Assembly: GCA_019321725.1 (NCBI GenBank)
Contig: CM033120.1
Span: 15,096,278 to 15,160,277 of the forward strand
Length of the DNA stretch: 64,000 bases
Reading direction: 5' to 3'
Source: Paulownia fortunei
Lineage: Eukaryota; Streptophyta; Magnoliopsida; Lamiales; Paulowniaceae
Below are positions 14,705 to 25,500 of the stretch, piece by piece. Both the position numbers and the translations under genes were made by a program. The notes below the pieces were generated by a model, which was not told where the DNA came from, searched no databases, and saw only the letters and a list, made by a program, of their open reading frames with translations. How positions within the stretch are numbered: the first letter of the stretch is position 1; each line of letters opens with the position of its first letter.

Positions 14705-17700
14705 TATACAGACATCGACTCAGGAAAAATGCCATTAAAAATTTTGCTGCAAGCTTGCAGGCACACACTACATTGGCATTGACTCAGGAAACATGCCATT
14801 AAGTTTTTTCCACAAGATGCAATATTGTATTTGCATGTGTTTACGATGCATCACTATTTCTTCAGTTTTCAGTTCTTTAAACCAAAAAAGTAGTTAGGAC
14901 CAATTACTTATTCTTCATTTTGTTTGGGCCAAAAGGTTTCTGGTGCATCCACTTAAGGAGAGAATTCAACCATTATGGGAGCCTGAGAGGAGATCTGTGT
15001 TTGCACATCAAATCCATTAATTGCCTCTACCACTTGCTTTTGCTTCTCTAAAGTTTTCTTTTCAGGATACCTTGTTTTCATGTATCAGGATTTTGCGAAA
15101 TACAATGGCGGAAAATGGGTTAAATTAAATTTAGAAAGGCTACATTAGGGCATCGTGGAGGACTTTAAAAGAAGAGCAATTGTGAAATAATAAAAGAATA
15201 ACGGAGTAAGAATAGATAACTAGTTATTTTTAAAAAAATAACTTTAAAGTCGAAGGCCAAAAACTCACCTTCAAACTTAAAGGAGATAGAGAGGGAAAGT
15301 TCCATCTCTTTTAGTAGTTCAGACAGTGGTTTGGGCTTTTTAAGTAGACTAACTTAGTATTTTGAGATTTTATTTATATCAAAGCTTTCTTCACACAAAA
15401 GCATCGAGAGTGCCTATGCCATTAGCACAACTAGGCTAAGGCAACTCGGTAATCCCTTTTTGTGTGGATACATAATCTCTTGGGAAATTATATCCTCTGC
15501 AGGCTAACATGCATGGCAGATCATACTCCCTCCGTCTCAAATCAATTTCCTCTGTTTTGGTTATGTTATCTGGTAAATGAAATCTCCATCCCTCACCACC
15601 ACCACCTTCTCTCCCTAGTTTGCTGCTATCCCACCATCAACTGCAGCAAAGTCACCCAAAACCAACTAACAGAACAAACGCTGGTAATGTTTTATGGGAC
15701 AAATATTGGGATAATAATCATCCATACCCCTTAGTTTTCATTTATAAATACCTTATGGAGGTAATACATCATGCAGATTAAGTGGTGATTGCTAGGTGGT
15801 AGTGGTGGTTGAGGCAAGACTATTTTTGGGGTGTTCTTGAATAGTATATCTTACTCACATCACAAGATATATTGTGCATTTGTTACATCTGTCATTGACA
15901 CACTGGTTACATTTTGCTTCCTAATAAACTTGCACAATACTCGGACTGAAGGAAAAACACCAGCCTGGAGTAAGTATTACCAGTACAAAAGTTCTTAGCA
16001 CATTGTACCATGTGCCAGGATAAATACCCAGACCAAAAACTATTAGATTGTGCTTCACGTACATAATTAAATGCTGGGCCAGATATACACCCAAATAGGT
16101 GAAATTTAAATTAGAACGCAAATTGAAATGTTACTGAAAAATAAAGTCAGCTGCTCTTAAGTATAGATAGTGTCTAGATCAATTGCTTGAATTACTACCA
16201 AAGTTTGGAATTTGAAAATATCATTTTCCCCCAACTTAAATAGTGTGTCAAAATCTACGTTATACTAAAAGAAATTAGAGGTTCATATGATTAACCAGGT
16301 ACCTCAAAAGAGCTGTAGAAATGCTTATTAGTGCAGTTCTCCAATATAATCCTTATGACGCGGAGAATCTGTAGAACAGAATCCCTTGGGAAGGGAGGAT
16401 CAGATTCCAAAAAGGTCTCCTCAAGCTGCAAGTCCTTCCTTGATTTAATGAATTTCTCAAAAAAGGTATCGAAATGATTAAACAAGTCAACCCAATGATG
16501 GAAATCTCCCTGCATTTACAAAAATCAGTGTCATTAAAGCAAGTGGAATAAGACTCACATTATCTGACCGAGTTTGTCAACGCACCTTGTCAAATTCCCA
16601 AGAAAAACTTTTCAGTGGTTCTTCTATATTCTCTAGTGGTGTTGCAGTAACATTGTTGATGAAAGATTTGATCTTAGGAGGCTGCAAAAGCAGATGGAAG
16701 ATCTATTATCTCCAAGTATTCAAAATTTCCAGTATTAATAGCATAGCAACAAAAGTCAAAAAAGGATAAAGAAACAATTAATAACAAGAGAAATGTAGGG
16801 ATTTGGGAACAAAATATCACGAACAATATCATGAAAAAATTAAATAAATTGGGGAATATTTCACAATCCAAAAACAAGTTTACTTTCAAGTGTTACTTGC
16901 TCTATTTCTTATGAAATTGTCGCATTAATACGATGCATTAATAAGAAACGAATTTTGCAACTTAAAGAATAGATTCCCCCACATTTATAGCAATCCAGAA
17001 TAAAACAATGGCAAAAGAGGTTGTTAATGTATTCAAGAAAATGTCTAAGCAATAAAAATGGAAGAATACTCAAAATGCATTGATAGCCTTTCATTTTTCC
17101 TAGATAGTTCCAGGCACATGTTTTACGAATACACAAAAACTTGAAAAGGGAAAGCTAAATGAATTGGCAATCATATAAACATAATAAGTCAAACTTCATA
17201 ATCTGAATACAAAATGTTACAAGCAAAATTAGCAAGCATATAAACATAATAAGTCAAACTTCATAATCTGAAAACAAAATGTTACAAGCAATTTATTATT
17301 TTTGGCTTTCCTTTCTCCCAACATGAATACTGCATGACTACATTGTGTGTCCATGTTCATGAATTAAGTACCACGTCAGCATTCAAATAATGTATGGAAC
17401 ACATATACATCTTCAGAATGTAGCTCTTCAACACTAAATGCCATTGAGCAAATCTTTGACCCAGATAAATTCTCTATATGAGGTGAACTAGATTTATGCA
17501 CTCAAAATTTTATCTAAGAAATTAATAATCTGCATGAAACTCATTTAGTATATCACTACTGGAAAAGCAATATCCAATCAGTAGAACAACAATATCCGTC
17601 ACAAACACTGAGGTATGACCCCTTTAGAAGAGATAAAAAATAACTGAGATAAGGTCCTCACGACTCGTGGGGAGGCAAAAAAAAATATCTATAAACCTCA

Positions 17701-18054
17701 AAAAACATGAGGCTGACTCGATGCAACCGGCAAATATGAATTTCACTCCCAAAGTAAACTAAAGATAAAGTTGCCCCAATAAAGTTGAAAGAAAAGGACT
17801 TCTAAAATAAAATTCCACTAAAAGATTGGAGCAATAGAAATCCAACTTATTTCTAATTCAATGTACGTCTTTCCTGCTCACTCAAAACCATCAAAAGCAT
17901 GGCAACACCACACTGCCGCAATAAAGAGTAGCCAACAAATTTAACCCCACGAAACATCCCGCTTCAGATAAATTCAAATGCAATTGAAAATTGATCGGAG
18001 CTTAAAAATAATTCCACTGACCACTTCAAGTGCCCTCCTTCGCTTCAACTTCAT
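810..18054 (-). CDS. UPL1: Giant HECT-type E3 ubiquitin-protein ligase (UPL1/UPL2 family), 15 coding exons
   Basis: Ligase that takes ubiquitin from an E2 onto its own cysteine and passes it to substrates. Coding exons, read on the minus strand: 18054-18022, 16681-16586, 16509-16303, 14319-6379, 6312-5998, 5730-5529, 5426-5137, 5044-4761, 4546-3424, 3276-3130, 3042-2962, 2817-2592, 2505-2366, 1147-1041, 912-810. All joins are GT-AG, phases agree, and they total 3764 residues against about 3680 for Arabidopsis UPL1. The start [11 protein letters not shown] matches the family N-terminus. Order seen: armadillo-like N-terminal half (DUF908/DUF913), UBA near 1290-1335 ([13 protein letters not shown]), UIM near 1348-1363 ([10 protein letters not shown]), Asp/Glu-rich tract near 2160-2235, DUF4414 ubiquitin-binding repeats near 2675-2755 ([17 protein letters not shown]), HECT about 3402-3764. 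The catalytic cysteine is C3731 in AHTCFNQLDLP, and the protein ends GFGFG. The gene looks intact. UPL1 and UPL2 cannot be separated with certainty; adjacency to PARN favours UPL1. Confidence 0.95.
1301..1353. repeat. 23-bp direct tandem repeat in a UPL intron
   Basis: Two adjacent copies of a 23-bp unit beginning AGAGCACAAACTAGGTC occupy 1301-1323 and 1324-1346, followed by a 7-base third start. They lie in the 1148-2365 intron (1.2 kb) between the exons encoding TGTSK and VPLEGF. The rest of this intron holds poly-C, poly-A and no gene. Confidence 0.85.
1382..1400. repeat. Poly-C homopolymer (19 bases)
   Basis: An uninterrupted run of 19 C lies in a UPL intron. Its length is likely to be unreliable in any assembly. 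Confidence 0.9.
14644..14703. repeat. Compound (TC)n(AC)n microsatellite in UPL intron 3
   Basis: About 23 TC units run from 14644 to about 14690 and pass directly into six to seven AC units. The host intron (14320-16302, nearly 2 kb) separates the exon ending SSFE from the giant exon starting HHLSSL. The rest of the intron shows no gene. Confidence 0.9.
15524..15740. mobile_element. Possible Stowaway-like MITE remnant in UPL intron 3
   Basis: The stretch begins TACTCCCTCCGTCTCAAAT, close to the terminal inverted repeat of Stowaway (Tc1/mariner-derived) miniature elements, which typically starts CTCCCTCCGTCCC. The opposite end is not clear: ATGGGACAAATATTGGGA near 15691 is only a weak complement. 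There is no coding capacity. If this is an element, it is degenerate. Confidence 0.35.
17172..17291. repeat. 65-bp tandem duplication in UPL intron 1
   Basis: The unit starting CATATAAACATAATAAGTC occurs at 17172 and again at 17237. The second copy diverges after about 55 bases and differs by one base inside. It lies in the 16682-18021 intron between the first two coding exons, which otherwise holds AT-rich sequence and no gene. Confidence 0.85.
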
Positions 18055-18290
18055 GTCTCAATATCAACCAAATGTAACCATTGCCAGATTCAAGCTGTAA
18101 CCGATAGGAAGTTAACGAATCGACCGATTCAATAACTGTAAGAATCGATCGAAAATGACAAATACAATAGATTGAAGTGATTAATGAGATATGGGATATT
18201 GATGGGATTGAAAAAAAAAAAAGGGAGAGAATTGGAATAAGAGAGGTTGGTAATTTATGTGAAAACCCAGTATATGAAGATCCTGATTTT

Positions 18291-18380
18291 CTAGGGTTTT
18301 CGGATTGAGGGTTTTTGTAGGCGATTGGTGATCGCAGAAATTGTAGACAGAGAGAGAGAAGAGAGGGGAAAACTTATATG
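18291..18380 (-). promoter_or_regulatory. Candidate UPL promoter/leader: TATA-like box, CT-rich leader, telo-box
   Basis: Read on the minus strand, a CATATAAG TATA-like box (18373-18380) is followed by a CT-rich stretch (about 18345-18365) typical of plant leaders. An AAAACCCTAG telo-box-like motif (18291-18300) comes next, about 240 bases before the start codon at 18054. Telo-boxes are common near the start of broadly expressed plant genes. The transcription start is inferred, not seen. Confidence 0.4.
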
Positions 18381-20194
18381 GAATGAGTTTTGGTGTTCAT
18401 ACAGGGAACTTGAACAAGGGGAAACAAACAGTACTAGTATATAAATTTAAATAAATAAAATCAAGAAAAAGCAAAGAGGATTGATTATTTTACGAAATAT
18501 AATTACTGTAAATAATGATATTTTCGATTTTTTCATTAATTGAACTACCAAAAGTGCCCTTGCATCAGATCAATTTTCATTGTTTTTCTCTTCTTTAATA
18601 GAATGTTCAACTTGGTCGATAATAATATGAATTTAAATTCGAATTTAAATTATTTGCAGTGGATTTTAAACTTATAAATAAATTTGAATAAATTTAAATT
18701 TTTTATTTTTAAATTTATCCTATTGTAAATCTGCCCTCGTTTAATTTTTTATTTTAACTTTGCATATATTTAAAAAAAAATTATGTTATTTTTTTAAAAA
18801 ATAATATTTTTATATTTTTAAATAATAAAACGGACTTCCAATCAAATTCAAATTTAAATTCTTTAAAATCTAAACCGAACGAATCTTAAGTTTTGGCATA
18901 CGTTACAATGGCTAAATTAATCACTATTAATTGAACAAAGAAAATAAAGAAATGTGATCGTTTTGGCAAAAGTGGCTTTTGATGAGTGTTGTCAAAGATT
19001 TCTTTTTTTTTTTTTTAATGATTGTCTATATTTTTTAAAAAGTTTTGTAGATAGAAGACTATATTCCTTGTATGAAATTTATGTAGCTTTGTTAAGACAT
19101 AAAAATACTTTTGATTTAAAAAAAAAATGATCAAAGATTTAATTCAATGTTTGTCGAACTATTATTTTAAAATTAGTGAAAATAATTGGATCAAATTGGT
19201 GAACTGCAATAAATAAGCATATTCATATGCCAGTTTATTGATTTTTTATTAATTTCTGTGAATAGATAAAGAAAATTATTCAATATCCAATTGTAACGTT
19301 GCAATACAAAAATTGGACGAATAATGACAATTAAGAAATATTATCATAAAAGTAAATATAATTGACATATAAGCCCTTCCCATCTATTTTGGGGGTATTA
19401 TAATGTTTTTAAATAAAACAAAACCTTTAAAAAAATAAATAATGTTTCTGTCATAAAGCAATCAGAAAATATGAATAACAGACTAATTGATATTTATTTG
19501 TTAGGAGCATTGCCTAAGTTCACATAATCCTAATTATTCTTTACAAATACAATGTAAAAATTTGGATAATTTGACATTCTTGGTTTCCTTTATTGTCATG
19601 TCAAGCATTATGCCCTCTAATTAATTTTCTTTCGTTTTTTTTTATAGTTTTTGTATAATCTTATTACAATAAATATATATATATATATAGTTACATTATC
19701 TTATTTGGCATTCAAATGAGGGTAAATGATATCTTAATACTTTTTTTTTATCTTCTCAATTTGTTTTTGCATTAGGGCAAAAAATATTTTAGCCCTTAAA
19801 CTATTTTTGCATTAAGTGTAATTTTTTGCTTTTAATATACTATATTAGAAGGGGTTGGAAAGGGGGGGGGGGGGGTGCAACTCATATGAGTAATTTCTTA
19901 TAATGAAATGAACATTTTAATTTTTTTAAAACCAAATATTCTTTAAAAATGCAATTAAAAGAGCAAAAGGTAAAAAATTCATGAAGGACAGATAATGACT
20001 AATTTTTCGATAGGAATATTTTTATGTTTTTGTTTGTTTTCTAGTGGATTCTATAATGTGGAAAAAAATTAGTAAAAAAATAAAATTAGAATACAAATTT
20101 ACACCAATCATTGGAAACACTTTTCTTTTTATTAAATATGAAATTTGAGTTAATATTAGAAATTGACTATGTTGTCCTATGTTTAAAAATAATT

Positions 20195-20445
20195 AAGGTT
20201 GTATTTTGGATGGAATGATTTAGATTTGAAGATAGGATTTGGAAGAATAAATTTCAATTACTTTATATAATATGGATTTGAAATACACTATAATAACTCT
20301 AAAATATCTCAAAAATATAAGTCCAAGGTTTATGAATTTATTCAAATAAATTTATTATTATAAATCAAAAAATTTTAATTTCAAATTTCAAATCAATCAA
20401 TTTAAATGAAGCTTAAAAATTGAACTATAATTCCGATTTGAATAG
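20195..20445. mobile_element. Possible AT-rich MITE
   Basis: One edge reads TTGTATTTTGGATGGAATGA. The other edge, read in reverse complement, gives a related TTTAAATTGATTGATTTGA. The interior is AT-rich and non-coding. The arrangement resembles the better-preserved element at 46694-46898. The target site duplication is not resolved. Confidence 0.3.
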
Positions 20446-21233
20446 GTTGTAGCCGCAAAAATATAAAGATTCAGAAGGAAACCTTGGAATATTTCAGATA
20501 ATGGATTGGATGGTACACTTAATGATTTAAAAACTAAAAACAATACACTATTTGTAAATTAGGTGAAAAGATGGTAGTTCGGACATTTTTGGTGGAAAAT
20601 TGGATAAAATAAAAATAAATTTTTGTGGGGACAATTTGCCAAGATATCAAAGTTTATGAGTATAAATTATCCATTAGGTGTAAAATAATCAAATTGAATC
20701 GAATATATTATTATTCAAATTTATTTTAATTTTAATCAAATTTTAAATATTATGTTTAAGTATGAGTTGATTGTTAATAAAGTCGAATTTAAATAAACTT
20801 GAATTGAGTAGAATACAATTAATGTGTTCAAAACTTTAATCAAGTCGAATACAATATTTTTTCACTAATCGAGTCAAGTTTCAAATTTGATTTAACGAGA
20901 AATATGTTCAAAATTAATTTATTAAGTTAATGAATTAAATTTATACAAGCTTTTAACAATCAATTTTAAATTTATTATCGAATAATTTAATTTATTTTTC
21001 AATTCTAATCATAAACGTAATTTTCTACTATCTAATCTATGTCTTGGTAAATGACACAAATTTATATAATATAAAATATAAGAAAGACAGACAAGACATG
21101 GCGATCAACTTCCGCCACTAAAGTAATCAAGATTCAAGAATTTCCTAACTAATATCTTCTCACTTTAGCAAAATCCAGTCCTGTAAAACAATTTCCATTT
21201 TCTTGGCCAATGATGCAAGAAACAAGAATGGGA

Positions 21234-21252
21234 GGGGGGGGGGGGGGGGGGG
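21234..21252. repeat. Poly-G homopolymer (19 bases)
   Basis: A run of 19 G follows GGGA in the UPL-PARN spacer. It can form G-quadruplex structure, and its length is probably uncertain. Confidence 0.9.
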
Positions 21253-22351
21253 TTGTTAAGAAGAGCAGCAGATTATGCTTTTCTTAAGGGACAAGTATAG
21301 AAAACATACACAAACAATGAAGCGCACAGACAACTTCATCAAATCGTTGTCGCTATTACTTGAAAAGCCAATGGAAAAGGCACCCAAAAGTGTATGGCCC
21401 ATACGTGTTATTGCAAGCCGAAAGAGGGCATTAGAATCTGGAAAAGAAATATACTTGGACCAAACAAGGGTTGATGAAGCTCACTTCAAAGTCGGTAAAG
21501 AAAAAAACTTTTATCATAAATTTCATATTTTTATGCCCCACCCCATCGTGAATAAGTGGGCTTTTCTTTCTTTATCCTTTTTTTTTTTTTTTAATTAAAT
21601 GATAAGTGGACTTTAGGGCCCAAGGAAAATTCTTGTATGGACACGATACAACAAAGTGAATTTTATTTACAATGTCACGCCATACCACTCTACTTTCCCT
21701 TAGTATTTATCCTTTACAATGTAGCAATCTCATAAAAGACTCAACATGTTCCACGTATTTTTCAAGAATAAAAATTTTAAATTTTTCTACAAGTTTTCGT
21801 CTAGTTTCTAGTCCAACAACATTATTGTTAATTTCAAAAAAGTGAATTCGATCAACATATGATTCTATTTGCATACCACTTTTATTGATATCGACAATTA
21901 ATAAAAAATCGAATAAAAAACTTTTCAACACGTCACTAGACTTTTAACAATTTGATGTCGCAGAGTTTTGAATAGAATAATGATATGATCTTCCCTACTT
22001 AGACCATATCTCGTTAGAGTGAGAACTATTTGATTAAAACTACTAGAGTGAATTTCTATTTATAAAATTTTATGTGCAAAAATTATTCCAAATCTTTATA
22101 AACATAATGATTTATTCCCGAATTTTATCCATACTTCAGTACAATTAAAAAATAATTGAAAACATATACAATATATTTACTTTTTTTCTTAAATTTTTTC
22201 ATACCATGGAAATGTATACTATTAATAAATTAAACTAATTTTCTTTGGGTATTTCTTAATCTGTGAATTGAATCTTTATGATGAATTTTACCATATATAG
22301 AGAATATTTTGTGATGAATTAAATAAGGAATTATCCTCAACAAAACTGTTA

Positions 22352-22414
22352 TTGGGCCAACCCGCCACCTTTAAGGTAGTTGATTTGGGCCAAGTATGGT
22401 CCGCTACCTTTAAG
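22352..22414 (+). promoter_or_regulatory. Duplicated TTGGGCCAA / ACCTTTAAG module upstream of PARN
   Basis: TTGGGCCAA occurs at 22352-22360 and 22385-22393. Each copy is followed by an ACCTTTAAG block (22367-22375 and 22406-22414). GGGCC/GGCCCA elements (site II type) are bound by TCP factors and are typical of housekeeping and organelle-related plant genes. They lie about 150-210 bases upstream of the PARN start. An ACACGTGA G-box core follows near 22478. The functional role is inferred. Confidence 0.4.
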
Positions 22415-22559
22415 AAGTTTTCCCAAGTCTAAAAAGGGCCGCACCAAATTTACGTACTACTACTTCATTTACGTAACACGTGATCACCTGCCTTCCGTAG
22501 TTGTCATCAATCTTCATCTTCACTCAGCAGAGTAGCCCTAAAATGAGCAAAAGCAGAGA

Positions 22560-25500
22560 ATGAAAAAAAATTACCTGGTTCGGGTCCTAACCAGGGCCCA
22601 AACCCAAGCCCGAACTAGAATTTCACCACTCACCCGTTCTCTCTGCTCCTCACCTTCTCCACCGTCGGGTGCGGACGTGGCGCTAAAGAATGTGACGAAG
22701 TCGAACTTCGAGCCGGCGCTGGCCGAGCTGCGGCGACACGTCAGAGAATCCGACTTCGTGTCGATCGACTTGGAGATGACGGGGGTGACCAGCGCACCGT
22801 GGCGTGAGTCATTCGAGTTTGACCGACCCGATATCCAGTATTTGAAGATCAAAGATTCCGCCGATAAATTTGCCGTCGTTCAGTTCGGCGTCTGTCCCTT
22901 TCGCTGGGACCCACATAGCCACTCCTTTGTTGCCCATCCGTAAGACTGTTTGTGTGTGTGTGTTTGCGAATACGTTTTGGAAAACATCAGAGATAAAAGC
23001 TGGCAAAAAGTTTTTCAATTCAAGTTGGGGTCACACTATATATTCGGAAGTCATGCTAAGGGGGTGGATCAAAATCAAATTTCTTCTCTTACATTCAGCT
23101 GCATTATTTTTTTGCTTGAAATTGGACAGAGAAAAGGAATTGGTGAAGAAAAAAAGGAATCTTTGTTTTTCCCCGCCCTTAAATTATGATTTGGGTACTG
23201 CTTTATGAAATTGATGCAAGTGAAATGGATGGAGGATTCGTTTGAATTGCTTTGATCAAGGGAATAGTGAATCAGCTCTGTTGTGCTGTTTTTACAGGCA
23301 CAACTTTTACATATTTCCTCGGCGGGAAATTCCAGGTGATGGCTTATCTAATGAGTTCCTGTGCCAGACAAGCTCATTGGAATTCTTGGCGAAATACCAG
23401 TTTGATTTCAATGCATGCATTTATGAAGGTGAACTTTTAGTTTCACCATATTTTCTCTTAGCCTTGATTATACGTCTATGAGTTATGTATTAATGAAGTT
23501 TTACTTGTCAAATTGTCTGATTGTAGTGCTTTGGTTGGTTGTGAGGCCATCCATTTGTAGTTTGAATTCTAGAATTTGGAATCAAGTATAGTTGTACTTC
23601 CTGACAATTATTCTAGATCCCTCTTCTCTTGCCTTTAGTTCTTTCTCATCTTAAACGCTGACATAACTGTAAATAGCTATTGTTATGTGTAAAGTTACAT
23701 AAAATATTGATAAAAGGAATATTATATTCACCTCAATTTGACGGTCTCATATTTGATATTTATCTGATTATGAACTGCTAATCTGTTTCTTGTCATAAAA
23801 ATGTAAAGATGATGCGGAAGATGAATAGTGATTTGAATGTAATGCTTTGAATTGCTGTGATGCTAATTACTTGAAGGCATAAATGTTCAATATGCTGTTA
23901 TGTAAGTGTGTTTTGATGACTAAGGCCAGGCATATTTCCGGTTTCTGTCTAAGATTCAAATTGTTAGAGGTGCATATCTCAGTATGATAGGCTTTCATTG
24001 GTGATTGATCAATGAGCCTTGCCACTAGTCTTTTCAATTTTATGATATTTTGGAAATGGATTGTGAGGGACATTTATTTGGAATTATATTTAGACTGCCA
24101 AGTTTGATTCCCTCAACACTCTGGTGTTTGCATGTGTGGGAGCTCTTATTCGTGACAAAGAAAATTTACTCTGTATTTTAATATCTACTTTTTAAGAATT
24201 TTAGTTCCAAACTCCAAATTCTATTCTTAGTGTCCTAACCTTGGAGAGTCTGCCCTGGTGTCTTCTGTTACCTCTATTTGGAGATTTTACACTCTTAAAT
24301 AATCTCAGGAATATCTTATTTATCCAGAAGCCAAGAGGAGGAAGCATTGAGATGGTTAGACTCAGTATACAAGGATGAGTTCCATGATTCATCATCAAAC
24401 TTGAGAAATGGTGGGGATACGCAGTTGGTTAGGATGGCAGATATTCTATTTGCTGAGAGAATGAAGAACATAGTCACTGAATGGCGTGCTGGATTATTAA
24501 GGGAGAAGAATTGGGGATCTGAATTTCAGGGGAGTTTGAATGACATGAATCAGAAATTTCAGACTACTTTCTTCCAGATGCGTCCAGCCCTTGTGGTGAA
24601 TGGCTTGACTTCCCGCCAGCTGAGGTTGATTAAGTTGGTAATACCTTTTTACCCCTTTTCCTTATTTACTTTTGTTTACTGTCTTCAGATCCAGCATCTC
24701 TCAAATAATTGTTAACATTGATTAGATTAAAATGTCCTTCATTGTATACTGATATTTAGTTCAATCATTGTCGGCAATGCTTATAGATGATAGGTACAGT
24801 ATCATCTTACATGTTGCTAAATATGTTTTTCATATTTTTGTATCCTTAGGCCCAGAAATTTTCTCTAAATTGATATTTGTGCTGCTTCCCACCCTAGATA
24901 ATTTGTCTCTTACAGTACAATTAACTCTCTAGCTCTGGACTTTTTATTTTCTCAAATAATCAAAGAGGCACTTTTAGCATCTTCTGTGCATCTCCGTCTC
25001 ATCTTGGTCCAAGACATCCTGCTCTAGCAAAGTTTGGCAATTAAGGGGTACATATAATCTTCCTTTGGACTGCTGGTGATCTGGGTGTAAGCACATAGTT
25101 AGATGAGAAGTATACCTTAATTGAAAAGGATCTCTTCACCGTTTGTTGTGATTTTTGGATCCCATCATATCCAGGGCATGCAGTATTTTAATTTCCCTTC
25201 TTTCCTTCTTCCCCTTTGTTGGGTTCTGTATTCATGTTTTTATAGAACCTCATTTAAATGGTTAATTTTGTTAATTATTACTGGGGCATCTTTACATATT
25301 GTCGTCTGTTTTCTTTCCATTAATTTATGTAATCCTTGGTGAAGTTTTCATATTATACTAGTGTTTTGTCTTATAAACACAGGTCACTGAAAAGCATTTC
25401 AAAGATCTTGCTTATGTTCTTGTGACTAGTGAAACTTCCAGTCCTCAACCATTGATAGTCTATACAGATTCCACAACAGACAGGGATTTGCTGATGGTGA

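Larger units (their letters stand above)
18400..22340. other. AT-rich spacer between UPL and PARN, no gene seen
   Basis: About 4 kb of very AT-rich DNA separates the two divergent genes. It includes G runs at 19862-19875 and 21234-21252, a poly-T tract near 21579-21591, and MITE-like AT-rich stretches around 18600-18910 and 20195-20470. Open frames such as 21275-21598 have no recognisable family or coding bias. Confidence 0.6.

Noticed and set aside
21275..21598. 107-residue plus-strand ORF (MLFLRDKYRKHTQ...) after the poly-G run
   Set aside because: It lies in AT-rich spacer, ends in a poly-Phe stretch from a T run, and shows no known domain.
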